The notes beneath the pieces were generated by a model. The model was not told the DNA's origin. It was given only the letters and a program-made list of their open reading frames with translations, and did no database searches. A stretch of 64,000 bases of DNA from assembly GCA_965229525.1 (NCBI GenBank), contig OZ245886.1, forward strand, positions 2,170,001 to 2,234,000, read 5' to 3'. Source of the stretch: HXMU1420-13 sp965229525. Its GTDB lineage: Bacteria; Bacteroidota; Rhodothermia; Balneolales; Balneolaceae. A program made the translations under genes and the position numbers. Below, piece by piece: positions 43,317-52,248 of this stretch (positions within the stretch are counted from its first letter, which is position 1; every line of letters starts with the position of its first letter).

Positions 43317-44171
43317 TTATGCAAATTGATTTAACCTTGACTCAACCCTTTCTATTTGTATTGCTAATTGAAGAGCATCATAACTTGTATATCCGGTTTC
43401 TCGATTAAGCTGGATCGATTTCAAAAACAGGAGTGCAGCTTTTTCAGCGGCTTTAGTAGGATCGAATGTTTGCTTTTCAAAATAAATGCGATTGGCTTCA
43501 CTGTTGCGGCCATATTTCACAACCTGATCAGGAACTGAACATTCGAGTATCTCATTCTTGTTACTAATAATTCGCTTGTGTCTATTTTCACTAGCGGCAG
43601 CATATAAATTAATGGTTGCAGTAGTCCCATTATCAAAACGTAGGAAAAAGTGTGCAATAGTTGGCGATCCCGAAGTAATTGATATTTGCTTTGCTTCGAT
43701 ATGATGAATTCCACTATCCACCCACTTCATGCAAAGTCCTATTTCGTCTATCCAGTGTGACCTAAATTCACTTGCTATTTGAACCATATGGTTCCGAACA
43801 ATTTCTCTTTCAATGTGGATAAAACTTGGTTTTGCAATTTTGTCCATCATCCAGCGAGTAGCAGGAGCTAGTGATGGCCATTGAGCAAACTGAATCTGGC
43901 AATTAGATTCACGAGCTGACCGATGAATCTTTTCAAGTTTCTTTATTTCAGTGGGTTGTTTTGCTACAAAGAAACAGTTGAAACCTTTACGCACACCTTC
44001 TAATAGTATATCGAGGTTATGCTCCGATTCATCAAGTATGATGCAAGCATCAATATTATCCAAATCTGAGATGGAAGGACAAAGAGTCACTTCTCGAACG
44101 ATATTATGTGGGCGCAAATGATGCTCCCATGCTACTCCACGTGTTGCATCACCAACAATACCAACTTTCAT
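43317..44171 (-). CDS. Gfo/Idh/MocA-like oxidoreductase-type protein
   Basis: 284 residues from MKVGIVGDATRG (44171); an earlier start at 44204 would add 11 residues without a ribosome site. The N-terminal Rossmann-like block has G-x-x-x-x-x-G (GDATRG) instead of the usual GxGxxG, so cofactor binding may be altered. Later segments (SGIHHIEAKQISITSG, FDNGTTATINLYA) fit the C-terminal beta-sheet domain of the family. The canonical catalytic EKP triad is replaced by AKQ (FVAKQPTE), which suggests altered or lost dehydrogenase activity. Substrate unknown. Confidence 0.7.
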   Translation of the reverse strand: MKVGIVGDATRGVAWEHHLRPHNIVREVTLCPSISDLDNIDACIILDESEHNLDILLEGVRKGFNCFFVAKQPTEIKKLEKIHRSARESNCQIQFAQWPSLAPATRWMMDKIAKPSFIHIEREIVRNHMVQIASEFRSHWIDEIGLCMKWVDSGIHHIEAKQISITSGSPTIAHFFLRFDNGTTATINLYAAASENRHKRIISNKNEILECSVPDQVVKYGRNSEANRIYFEKQTFDPTKAAEKAALLFLKSIQLNRETGYTSYDALQLAIQIERVESRLNQFA

Positions 44172-44230
44172 AATGTTAGCCTTTAATTTTAGGCTAAAAT
44201 GCAAATGGAGAAGCTATTTTCCAACTTTGG

Positions 44231-44410
44231 TTAGTCGGGCATAACAATAGCTAAAATGAAGTATACAAGAATGGTTGAACCGTATAAAAAGGCAAAGATG
44301 ATAAATAGAATTCGAACAATCGTTGGGTCCCATCCTAGGTACTCAGCTAGCCCGCCGCATACTCCGGCTAGCATTTTGTCTTTCCTGGATTTTTTCAATT
44401 TTGCAGGCAT
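44231..44410 (-). CDS. PspC domain small membrane protein
   Basis: 59 residues, ATG at 44410, TAA at 44231-44233. The frame reads a basic start, then MLAGVCGGLAEYLGWDPTIVRI, the hallmark of PspC, followed by two short hydrophobic helices (about 32-44 and 47-57) and MPD at the end. PspC proteins of the phage-shock type sense or report envelope stress; short versions are common in Bacteroidota. No pspA or pspB lies adjacent. It is divergent from the outer-membrane protein at 44612, with a 20-bp palindrome between. Confidence 0.88.
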   Translation of the reverse strand: MPAKLKKSRKDKMLAGVCGGLAEYLGWDPTIVRILFIIFAFLYGSTILVYFILAIVMPD

Positions 44411-44475
44411 AAATCAAACATGTTTGGTTTTTATCTCGGCGTGAATACGTGACAATAAACATGTTGTTACAAAAA

Positions 44476-44495
44476 AGTTGAAAAATTTTTCAACT
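44476..44495. promoter_or_regulatory. Perfect 20-bp palindrome between pspC-like and outer-membrane protein genes
   Basis: AGTTGAAAAATTTTTCAACT is a perfect 10+10 palindrome. It lies 66 bases before the PspC start and 117 bases before the outer-membrane protein start. It may be an operator or a symmetrical terminator-like site; the position between divergent starts favours the former. Confidence 0.5.
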
Positions 44496-44611
44496 GACTT
44501 TTCATTCTGCATGATTAGTATCATGTAATAGCAATTCCTTTATCGCATTGAAATGTCATACAGGGTAAAGAGAAGACATAGTATGTTAGTAGTGAATTAA
44601 AACTCGGGATT

Positions 44612-45304
44612 ATGAAAAAGATGTTATTAACCGTGTCTGTAATTTTGATGGCACTATCTGCACAAGGTCAAGACTTTAACTTTGATATCAGCTTTGCTAT
44701 AGGTTCTCCTCAAGGCGATTTTGCACAATCATTAGATAGAGATGCTTATGGACTTGATGCAGCTTTTACCTATCAGGTTGGACGAGAAATTCCATTGCAT
44801 CTTGGGGTTGGAATTATGTACCAGAATTACGGCTGGAGAGAAAGAGAAACACAATTTGTTGAAGGAGTTCCTGAAGTTGATGTTAATGTTAGAACAACAA
44901 ATAATCTAATAACTCCTCAATTCATTATGAGATTAGAACCTAGGTTGGGAGGCTTTTCACCATTTATTGAAGGTTCAATTGGATTTAACTATCTCTACAC
45001 ACAGTCTTCTATAAGGGATGAATACGAAGATGAAGAAATTGCCAGCTCGGTAAACTACGACTATTTTACTTCTAATTATGGTATCGGCGGTGGAGCAAAA
45101 TTTAGATTGTGGGAAGGATACGATGAGGATGGTGACTTCTGGGGAGTTCACCTGTTCATAAAAACGAAGTATATGCTAGGTGGCGAAGCTCAGTATTTGA
45201 AAGAGGGTGATTTAATAGCTCGGGGTAACGATCTTGAATATATAATTTCTCGATCAAGAACAGATCTCACTACGTTCAATATTGGTCTATTGTTTAATTT
45301 CTAG
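44612..45304 (+). CDS. Outer membrane beta-barrel protein
   Basis: 230 residues. Signal peptide about 1-20 (ending AQGQ). The rest alternates in the beta-barrel manner, with FDISFAIGSPQGDFA at the start, a central LITPQFIMRLEP and GSIGFNYLYT region, and the terminal FNIGLLFNF strand ending in Phe. It fits the small porin-like/OmpA-type outer membrane protein group. No enzyme or binding motif is visible. It stands 34 bases before the photolyase gene and may share a transcript, but there is no functional reason to link them. Confidence 0.82.
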   Translation: MKKMLLTVSVILMALSAQGQDFNFDISFAIGSPQGDFAQSLDRDAYGLDAAFTYQVGREIPLHLGVGIMYQNYGWRERETQFVEGVPEVDVNVRTTNNLITPQFIMRLEPRLGGFSPFIEGSIGFNYLYTQSSIRDEYEDEEIASSVNYDYFTSNYGIGGGAKFRLWEGYDEDGDFWGVHLFIKTKYMLGGEAQYLKEGDLIARGNDLEYIISRSRTDLTTFNIGLLFNF

Positions 45305-45338
45305 GAATGGATAGAAGATGCATGAGGTTTAAACATGC

Positions 45339-46817
45339 ATGAAAAACATTAATTCTTATCGCAAGTTTTCAAGAAACAATAACCCAGTAAATGAGTCCGG
45401 CGACTATGTGCTTTACTGGATGCAAATCAACCGGCGCTTTGAATACAACTATGCATTAGAATATGCGGTGGCATGGGCAAATAAATTGGACAAGCCTCTT
45501 CTTATCTATGAAGGCTTAAACATTGATTATCCCTGGGCAAGCGATCGCTTTCATTCTTTTTTAATGCAGGGAATGCAGGAAAATCAGAAGATTGCAGAAA
45601 AAAAGGATTTAAATTTCTTTTCTTATGTGGAACCTAGTTCGGAAGCTGGAAAGGGCTTATTCTACAAATTGGTAGAAAAATCATGTTGCGTGATTTCAGA
45701 TGAATTCCCCGTTTTCATCATTCGCAAGCATAATGAACGAGTTGCAGATCGAATTAATGTGCCCTTTACTACAATTGATTCGAACGGACTGATCCCACTC
45801 GGTATCACCGAAAAAGATCCTTATTCAGCATATCTGTTTCGAAAGATTATGCAGAAATACTTTTTGGAGGCATATACGAATCCACCTAAAAGAGACCCAA
45901 TATCTGATTTAAAAAATCGTGAAAAAGTTGATCTAAAAGAGTACTTAAAAAATTATCAGACGGCTTTAAAAGTTGATGATGGTATTGGGCAAGTGATTCC
46001 AAAGCTTCAAATCAATCACTCGGTTCCAGCTGTTGAAAGGGTTTCAGGTACGAGAACTTCAGCTTTGACGAAAATGGATCACTTTATCCAAAATAATTTG
46101 CTCGAATATGATGAGAAACGAAATCATCCGGATGAGAAGAAAACAAGTGGGTTAAGTCCCTGGTTACACTTTGGGAAGATTAGTGAATATGAAATTGTAA
46201 AAGCCGCTCTGGACAAACAGCCTGAAGGTTGGGATTTGAGCCAATTAACTCCTAATGGTGGAAAGAACACAGGATTCTTTAACGGGGATGAAAATATTCA
46301 GAGTTTTTTGGATGAAGTGATAACCTGGCGTGAAGTAGGTTTCCATTATGCTCATCACAGACCGGATTATGATGAATTTGATAGTCTTCCAAATTGGGTG
46401 ATGCAGACATTGAAAGCACATCAAAATGACGAGAGAAAATGGATTTATTCGTTAGAAGAACTAGAGCAATCAAAAACTCATGATGATATCTGGAATGCAG
46501 CCCAAACACAGTTAAGAGAAGAAGGGATTATCCATAATTATCTCAGAATGTTATGGGGTAAGAAAGTTATTGAGTGGACTCCGGACTATCGTACCGCTTT
46601 AGATTATCTCATCGAGTTGAATAATAAATATGCACTCGATGGACGAGATCCTGGGTCATATTCTGGAATTTTTTGGTGTTTTGGGCGGTTTGATCGTGCC
46701 TGGCAGGAAAGAGAGGTATTTGGTAAACTTCGTTATATGGCAAGTGAAAGCACAAGAAAGAAAGTGAAAATGAAAAACTACCTGGCGAAATACGGATCAC
46801 AGAAACATTTGCTTTGA
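45339..46817 (+). CDS. Class II CPD deoxyribodipyrimidine photolyase
   Basis: 492 residues of the photolyase/cryptochrome family, class II branch. N-terminal photolyase fold (YVLYWMQINRRFEYNYAL), then the FAD-binding C-terminal domain with ELDEVITWREVGFHY-like, MLWGKKVIEWT, NNKYALDGRDPGSYSG and VFGKLRYM. These C-terminal blocks are characteristic of class II rather than class I enzymes. It repairs cyclobutane pyrimidine dimers using light. Together with uvrA in the same window it gives two routes for UV repair. It may follow the outer-membrane protein in one transcript; rarA follows. Confidence 0.95.
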   Translation: MKNINSYRKFSRNNNPVNESGDYVLYWMQINRRFEYNYALEYAVAWANKLDKPLLIYEGLNIDYPWASDRFHSFLMQGMQENQKIAEKKDLNFFSYVEPSSEAGKGLFYKLVEKSCCVISDEFPVFIIRKHNERVADRINVPFTTIDSNGLIPLGITEKDPYSAYLFRKIMQKYFLEAYTNPPKRDPISDLKNREKVDLKEYLKNYQTALKVDDGIGQVIPKLQINHSVPAVERVSGTRTSALTKMDHFIQNNLLEYDEKRNHPDEKKTSGLSPWLHFGKISEYEIVKAALDKQPEGWDLSQLTPNGGKNTGFFNGDENIQSFLDEVITWREVGFHYAHHRPDYDEFDSLPNWVMQTLKAHQNDERKWIYSLEELEQSKTHDDIWNAAQTQLREEGIIHNYLRMLWGKKVIEWTPDYRTALDYLIELNNKYALDGRDPGSYSGIFWCFGRFDRAWQEREVFGKLRYMASESTRKKVKMKNYLAKYGSQKHLL

Positions 46818-46878
46818 ATATTTTGTGCAATCAACTTAAATAAACATATATTGCACATATTTCAATTAATTTTCATCC

Positions 46879-48234
46879 ATGGATTTATTCCAGGAAACTC
46901 CATCGTCATCCAATCAAGCAAATGAGCCAAATTCAGGTGGTTTTAATGAACCACTGGCAACAAGAATGCGACCTCAATCTTTAGAAGAGTTTGCTGGTCA
47001 AAAGCATATTGTTGGTGAAGGAAAAATGCTTCGGCGAATGATTGAAAGTGGAGTAATTGGTTCACTGATTTTCTTTGGCCCACCAAGCTCCGGCAAAACT
47101 ACTCTGGCTCATGTTATATCAAAAGAGATTAAGGCAGCATTTGAAGTGATAAATGCAGTTCTCGATGGTATCAAAGAATTAAGAGCAGTAGTTGAAAAAG
47201 CTGAAAAACTACGAAAGCTAAATGGTCGAAAGACCATTCTGTTTGTGGATGAAATCCATCGCTGGAATAAGGCTCAGCAAGATGCTCTACTTCCGCATCT
47301 TGAGTCAGGCATAATCACTTTGGTAGGAGCAACTACCGAAAACCCATTTTATTCGTTGGTTAATCCATTACTTTCACGTTGTCAATTATTTGAGCTTCAT
47401 CCATTAACCGTTGAAGATGTTAGATCTATGCTAAAACGCGCCCTTGATGATGAAGAACGAGGACTCGGAATGCAGGATATAAGCATATCAGACGAAGCTA
47501 TAAATCACTTTTCTGAATACGCTGGAGGAGATATTCGAAATGCACTTAACGCACTCGAGGTAGCCGCTTTATCAAGCAAGAAAGATGAAAATTGGATGAT
47601 TCATATCAATCTGGAGATTGCTAAAGAGAGTATTCAACGCAGAAATGTTCGATACGATAGAACAGGAGATGAGCACTACCACTATGTCTCAGCGTTTATC
47701 AAGTCTGTCCGGGGTTCAGATCCTGATGCTTCGTTATATTGGATGAATGCGATGCTGGAAGGTGGTGAAGATCCAAATTTTATTTTTAGAAGATTATTTA
47801 TCCTCGCCTCAGAAGATGTAGGGCTTGCAGAACCAAATGCGATAACTATCGTAAACTCTTGTCACGAGGCATTTATGAAGTGCGGGATGCCCGAAGGAAT
47901 GTACTTTCTATCTCATGCCTGTTTGTACTTGTCAATTTGTCCAAAGAGTAACAGCGCAGGAGCAATTTTTGGGGCTGCGTCAGAAATAAAAAATTCCGGC
48001 GTGAAAGAAATTCCACCTTATTTGAAAGATCGAACTGCAAATAAGCTGTCATCTCGATTCATGGATACCGATAATGCATCTGAGGATTATAAGTATCCAC
48101 ATGTTTACCCCGGTAATTGGGTTGATCAGGGATATTTGCCGGATAATTTAAAAGGTATGCAATTTTATGAACCTGGGACTGAGGGTAGAGAAGGTTTATT
48201 GATTAAACGCCTAAATGAGATAAAACGAAAATAA
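46879..48234 (+). CDS. rarA: Replication-associated recombination protein A (AAA ATPase)
   Basis: 451 residues, full length for RarA/MgsA/WRNIP1. Walker A GPPSSGKTT, Walker B LFVDEIHRWNK, sensor GATTENPFYS, and C-terminal GGEDPNFIFRRLFILASEDVG, which is diagnostic. It acts at stalled replication forks with SSB and RecA. It follows the photolyase by 61 bases. A Rho-independent hairpin ends the transcript. Confidence 0.97.
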   Translation: MDLFQETPSSSNQANEPNSGGFNEPLATRMRPQSLEEFAGQKHIVGEGKMLRRMIESGVIGSLIFFGPPSSGKTTLAHVISKEIKAAFEVINAVLDGIKELRAVVEKAEKLRKLNGRKTILFVDEIHRWNKAQQDALLPHLESGIITLVGATTENPFYSLVNPLLSRCQLFELHPLTVEDVRSMLKRALDDEERGLGMQDISISDEAINHFSEYAGGDIRNALNALEVAALSSKKDENWMIHINLEIAKESIQRRNVRYDRTGDEHYHYVSAFIKSVRGSDPDASLYWMNAMLEGGEDPNFIFRRLFILASEDVGLAEPNAITIVNSCHEAFMKCGMPEGMYFLSHACLYLSICPKSNSAGAIFGAASEIKNSGVKEIPPYLKDRTANKLSSRFMDTDNASEDYKYPHVYPGNWVDQGYLPDNLKGMQFYEPGTEGREGLLIKRLNEIKRK

Positions 48235-48235
48235 A

Positions 48236-48270
48236 ACAGCCGAAGAGGATCAACGCTTCGGCTGTTGTTG
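48236..48270 (+). terminator. Terminator of rarA
   Basis: ACAGCCGAAG (48236-48245) pairs perfectly with CTTCGGCTGT (48256-48265), 10 base pairs with a 10-base loop, followed by TGTTGTTGG, a weak T-rich tail. It starts 2 bases after the rarA stop. Confidence 0.8.
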
Positions 48271-48279
48271 TTGGAGTCA

Positions 48280-48334
48280 CTAATACATTCGAAAGGTTGT
48301 AGCCTAACCAACCATTCCTCTCGACACGTATTAG
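48280..48334. repeat. Imperfect inverted repeat after rarA terminator
   Basis: CTAATAC (48280-48286) and GTATTAG (48328-48334) are inverted, and the interior (GAAAGGTTG with CAACCATTCCTCTCG) can pair further. The 55-base element may be a structured RNA, an extra terminator or a remnant of an extended repeat. The 48235-48516 gap otherwise holds no gene. Confidence 0.4.
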
Positions 48335-48454
48335 GCGGAATAAACACTAACTTAATCGACTAAAAGATACGTAAATCCTAAAAGAACAAAAATAAATTAG
48401 GCAAAAATATATATTTGACTAATTATTGTCAGTGTAAACGGAAAAGCGCTTACA

Positions 48455-48467
48455 TTAACAGTGTTAA
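48455..48467. promoter_or_regulatory. Palindrome TTAACAGTGTTAA upstream of FMN reductase
   Basis: Exactly the 13-mer core of the palindrome at 36357-36369. It lies 50 bases before the reductase ATG, in a promoter-like position. A GTGTAAACG half-like word (48432-48440) lies close to it. Confidence 0.6.
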
Positions 48468-48516
48468 CTAAATGTTATCAAAAAACGTTGAATGAAAGCA
48501 GTTTTTTTGATGTTTA

Positions 48517-49095
48517 ATGAGCGTACAAAAACTTAATGATACGATGGATTTAAAAATTATTAGTTCTACAGATAGGCCAAATTCTACTTCACTGGCTGTG
48601 TCTAATTACGTGAAAACATTATTCGAAAAAGAGGGTGTTATAGCGGAAGTTATATCATTAGAAGATTTCCCTACTGCTGATGTCTTGGGTGGTAAATATG
48701 GAAAAGACATACCAAGTATTGAAGCATTTAGACGTCCTATTCTCGATGCAGACGCGATTCTTTGGGTAATTCCGGAATACAATGGCGGATTTCCGGGAAT
48801 CCTAAAATTGTTTATAGATTATTTACCCTTTCCTGAGGCATTTGTTAAAACATCGATGAGTTTTATTGGAGTAGCTTCCGGAGCTTTTGGTGGGTTAAGG
48901 GCGGTTGAACAGTTTCAGATGATACTTAATTATAGAAACGCCCCACAATTTCCTGAACGCGTTTTCATCCAACGTTCAAGTAAAACATTTGATCCTAATA
49001 CAGGCTTAAATGTACCATTCCAACAGGAATTACTCGAAAAGCAGGTAAAAGGATTTATCGATTTTGTTAATAAATCAAAAGAACCGGCTATTTAA
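48517..49095 (+). CDS. NAD(P)H-dependent FMN reductase-type flavoprotein
   Basis: 192 residues from the ATG at 48517; the ATG at 48544 (MDLKIISSTDRPNS, family-like start) may be the true one and gives 183 residues. The FMN-binding loop S-T-D-R-P-N-S at the N-terminus, then VIPEYNGGFPGILKLFIDYL, are hallmarks of the FMN_red family (SsuE/YieF-like). These are soluble quinone, chromate or FMN reductases. Its promoter contains the palindrome shared with the beta-oxidation operon. It meets the response regulator gene tail to tail with a 4-base overlap. Confidence 0.9.
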   Translation: MSVQKLNDTMDLKIISSTDRPNSTSLAVSNYVKTLFEKEGVIAEVISLEDFPTADVLGGKYGKDIPSIEAFRRPILDADAILWVIPEYNGGFPGILKLFIDYLPFPEAFVKTSMSFIGVASGAFGGLRAVEQFQMILNYRNAPQFPERVFIQRSSKTFDPNTGLNVPFQQELLEKQVKGFIDFVNKSKEPAI

Positions 49096-49796
49096 ACGGT
49101 CTTAAGTAGATATCCTACTCCATGAAGAGTAATCAAATAACGCGGATCATCGGGTTGCTCTTCAATTTTAGCTCTTAGTTTAGAAATGTGCACGTCAACT
49201 GTGCGAGTGTTTGTGCTAAATTCGTATCGCCATACTTTTTCAAGTAATTCATCGCGCGATACAGGTTCGCCACCAGCAGAAAGTAGATAGCGTATTAGTT
49301 CAACTTCTCGGGCTGTAAGTTCATTAACTGATCCATCGGGCATTGTAACTTCCGATTCAAGAAGATCGATAACGATGTTTCCAAGTTTCAAAACTTCCAC
49401 TTCATTAGATGAGGAATAGGAGCTAGCTCTTCGTAATCTTGCCTGGATACGAGCTAATAGTTCTTTTACACCAAATGGTTTTGTAAGGTAGTCATCAGCC
49501 CCAAGATTTAGTCCCTTAACTTTATCAATTTCCTGGTCTTTTGCAGTTAGCATAATGATAGGGAAAGTGAATTTTAGATCGCGAACTTCCTTGCAAATAT
49601 CGTAACCACTTTTTCCAGGTAGCATAATATCAAGTATCATAAGATCTGGGTTATGCTCCTGAACTAATTCAACGGCTTGTTCCCCATCTTCGCTAACAAT
49701 AACTGCATAGCCTTCGCTTTCAAGGGTATCACGTAAAGTGAAAATTAAACTTGGTTCGTCTTCAACAACTAAGATTTTAAGGGTCTTGTTAGGCAT
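49092..49796 (-). CDS. OmpR/PhoB-family response regulator
   Basis: 234 residues. Receiver with D56 (LMILDIMLPGKSG) and K after LTKPFG, then a winged-helix trans_reg_C domain with LLSAGGEPVSRDELLEKVW and the RTVDVHISKLRAKI recognition helix. It is the cognate partner of the histidine kinase gene, which it overlaps by 8 bases. Expected role: phosphorylation-controlled activation of target promoters. The stimulus cannot be told from sequence. Confidence 0.95.
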   Translation of the reverse strand: MPNKTLKILVVEDEPSLIFTLRDTLESEGYAVIVSEDGEQAVELVQEHNPDLMILDIMLPGKSGYDICKEVRDLKFTFPIIMLTAKDQEIDKVKGLNLGADDYLTKPFGVKELLARIQARLRRASSYSSSNEVEVLKLGNIVIDLLESEVTMPDGSVNELTAREVELIRYLLSAGGEPVSRDELLEKVWRYEFSTNTRTVDVHISKLRAKIEEQPDDPRYLITLHGVGYLLKTV

Positions 49797-51504
49797 ATTC
49801 TTCTTTGTCGGTAATGTTTAATGGCGATTGTTTTGTCGAATCTGATTTTAACGAATGTTCTTCTTTCACCAAAATCGGGAATTTAAGTGAGAAAGTAGTA
49901 CCAATACCAACTTCACTTTGCACTTCAATTTTGCCTCCGTTTAATTGTACTAAGTTCTTTACGATACTTAAACCTAAGCCATGGCCTTTCGTTTTAGCAT
50001 TTAAAGAGTCTTCTACTCGGTAGAACTTTTTGAATATATTCTTGAGATGCTTTTTAGGGATTCCAAGTCCGGTATCAGAAATGTTAATGATCATTTCTTT
50101 ATCGGTTGATTGAACTGTAAATAAGACGTTCTTATTATCCTTACTATATTTAATGGCGTTTTCGGTAAGATTACTTAGCACATTTTCAAGATGGTCTACA
50201 TCCATCATAACCAGCGAGGGATCATCAGAAATTTTTAATCCGATATTAAAACCTTTTCCTTCAATAAAAGATCGGTTTTCAGCTATAAAGCGCTTTACTA
50301 TTTCGTTGATGTTTACCGGTGTTGCTTTAATCATGGTTTGACCAGAATCTGATTTTGCCACATCCAATAATTTTTCAATCATTTTTCTTAGGCGAATTGC
50401 TTCAGAATATATATGATCGCCGTATTGTTTAAGACGAACCGGATCTTTTACTCTCCCATCTGAAATATTCTCACCTGCAGCTTGCATTACTGCTAGTGGT
50501 GTTTTCAATTCGTGTGTTACATTTGCTAAAAAACCTGCTTGACGTTGTGCCAAAGCACGTTCACGTTGGGCCGTGTAAAACATGAATAGAAATGCTCCTA
50601 CTAAAAATAGAACTGCAAACCCAAGAACGATCATATTTTTTACCAGGGTTGCATTATACGCTGTGGTTACCGGGTTATCATTGAAAGCAATTTTGATATT
50701 CCATGTCTCGAACATGCTCGATCCAAATCGTTGCCTTTTATCAACCTCATCTATATCAAATGGAATGTTTGGATCATTGGTTGCTAACACAACTTCATTT
50801 GCCCAATCATGCAGCCATAATACTGTTCCGGAAACCGAGTCTGGATGAAAGTATTTTGTCATTAAAGGATCTATAAGATCATCTACGATATATTCTTTAT
50901 TAAGAGTGGTTGTTAGATACCCAATAACCCTGTTCTCTGGAACATTGATAAACCCGATATTTAGGGTTCTATGTGCATCAAATTCGACATTATTATTCCA
51001 TCTGTAATTAAAGCTATTTAACTCGATTCGGGCTTTCGTTCTTGCTAAGCCAACTCCATCGCATATAGTAGTTGGAAATGTATTGGTGAGTTCGAGTTGA
51101 TTAGTGGTATAATCGAATGCGTAGATTTCGGATCCCTCAACGCATGGATCAGTATTCTCAGGGGTGTAATAAATTCCGTCATATACTGGACTTTTGGATG
51201 CCAGGATCAACTTTTCTTGAAGTTGTGGAGGAAACTGTCCCGTTTCTTCAATAGAATAGCCTACGGGTTCAAGTTCAAGCGCATTTAACCCCAAGAATGG
51301 ATCAAGAACTTCATATCGAACATCACGCACCAAATCATCAAGCAATGCCATTTGACGTTCTTCTTCTCCGAGGGTCATTTTATCCCTGATATCATACAGA
51401 GAATACACATTCATGCCAGTAAGAGCGATTACAGCGGCAAAGCCTAAACCAAGCAGGAGGTATCTAAACCCTTTTTTTCTGATAAGTGAATTGATCGATT
51501 GCAT
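49789..51504 (-). CDS. Membrane sensor histidine kinase (HisKA type)
   Basis: 571 residues. TM1 (about 13-36), a periplasmic sensing domain of ~250 residues with two Cys (C121, C148), TM2 (about 290-312), then HisKA with the phosphorylated H331 (VTHELKTPLA) and HATPase_c with NLTENAIKY, DTGLGIP and KGHGLGLSIV. The sensing domain is not one I recognise. The start of the response regulator overlaps its 3' end, as usual for a cognate pair. A lone CheY-like receiver lies 70 bases upstream on the same strand. Confidence 0.94.
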   Translation of the reverse strand: MQSINSLIRKKGFRYLLLGLGFAAVIALTGMNVYSLYDIRDKMTLGEEERQMALLDDLVRDVRYEVLDPFLGLNALELEPVGYSIEETGQFPPQLQEKLILASKSPVYDGIYYTPENTDPCVEGSEIYAFDYTTNQLELTNTFPTTICDGVGLARTKARIELNSFNYRWNNNVEFDAHRTLNIGFINVPENRVIGYLTTTLNKEYIVDDLIDPLMTKYFHPDSVSGTVLWLHDWANEVVLATNDPNIPFDIDEVDKRQRFGSSMFETWNIKIAFNDNPVTTAYNATLVKNMIVLGFAVLFLVGAFLFMFYTAQRERALAQRQAGFLANVTHELKTPLAVMQAAGENISDGRVKDPVRLKQYGDHIYSEAIRLRKMIEKLLDVAKSDSGQTMIKATPVNINEIVKRFIAENRSFIEGKGFNIGLKISDDPSLVMMDVDHLENVLSNLTENAIKYSKDNKNVLFTVQSTDKEMIINISDTGLGIPKKHLKNIFKKFYRVEDSLNAKTKGHGLGLSIVKNLVQLNGGKIEVQSEVGIGTTFSLKFPILVKEEHSLKSDSTKQSPLNITDKEEYA

Positions 51505-51575
51505 AATCGAAGAAATTATTACTTAACGCGATGGAATCAATATTGAAGTAGTAAAAAATCGTGAAGTGGACGTTG

Positions 51576-51962
51576 CTACTTCTCGAAGTTACGTTCGATA
51601 GATTCTTTTATATCGCCAAACTCGATAGGCTTAACGAGATAGTCGATATAATTAGTTTCTTTTGCTCGTTGAACATGGTATGGATCAGAATTTCCAGTGA
51701 TATAAATAACCGGAACATCACTAAATTTTCGAATCTCCATCATAGCCTCAATGCCGTCCATCTCGCCTTCCAATGAAATATCCATAAGGATCAAATCAGG
51801 ACTGATTCTTCGGGCAACTTCAATCGCCGTTTTTCCATAAACAAGCTCACCTTCTGCGTCATATCCAAGTTTTTCTAAATAACTCTCGTACAAAAGGTTA
51901 AGGATTAGGTCATCCTCAACTATCATTACTGTTTTTCTGTTTCCGCTGTCCATGAATTTCAA
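51576..51962 (-). CDS. Stand-alone receiver domain protein (CheY-like)
   Basis: 128 residues: one response-regulator receiver and nothing else. VMIVEDD at the start, phospho-acceptor D61 (LILMDISLEGEMDG), T after VIYITG and K after LVKPI are present. It may relay or buffer phosphoryl groups for a neighbouring kinase, such as the one encoded 71 bases downstream, or have another partner. A shorter start at MDSGNRK (51953) is possible. The 286-base gap upstream has no gene. Confidence 0.92.
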   Translation of the reverse strand: MKFMDSGNRKTVMIVEDDLILNLLYESYLEKLGYDAEGELVYGKTAIEVARRISPDLILMDISLEGEMDGIEAMMEIRKFSDVPVIYITGNSDPYHVQRAKETNYIDYLVKPIEFGDIKESIERNFEK

Positions 51963-52248
51963 GTATACGAACTAATTTATGCCTTAGCTTATATTTTCTA
52001 AAACATTCTATATTAATCAATTTTAAGTGCGTAAAAAAATTAGTCTCAAAAAAAATACAGTGATAAAATTTCAACTATTATCGACAAGAATTAACGTTGA
52101 CATAACTAGATATTCTTAAAGCTTATTGAATTGGTAAAAGCCATTTATTAATTGTAAAATCGACCCACAATTAATTGTAGGTGATCATAAACGACATAAT
52201 TAATTTGATCTGATCTCAATTTCCTAATGTTGGAGTTTTTAGTACAGA
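51963..52248. other. 286-base gene-free divergent spacer before amylosucrase
   Basis: No reading frame or RNA gene is visible. The stretch is AT-rich. It contains TTGACA (52097-52102) with no convincing -10 box and a perfect 12-bp palindrome ACAATTAATTGT (52167-52178) about 70 bases before the amylosucrase start. The spacer separates the divergent receiver and amylosucrase genes, so it should hold both promoters. Confidence 0.6.
52167..52178. promoter_or_regulatory. 12-bp palindrome upstream of amylosucrase
   Basis: ACAATTAATTGT is a perfect 6+6 palindrome, with partial pairing outside (ACC with GGT). Position (70 bases before the start) suits an operator. No regulator gene is adjacent, and AT-rich palindromes can occur by chance, so confidence is low. 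Confidence 0.35.

Noticed and set aside
48280..48334. Inverted repeat after rarA as the end of an insertion sequence.
   Set aside because: No transposase, no target duplication and no second end; reported only as an imperfect repeat.
48432..48453. GTGTAAACG and GCGCTTAC around 48432-48453 looked like a LacI-family operator.
   Set aside because: The two halves are not symmetrical around one centre, and no LacI-type regulator is nearby.
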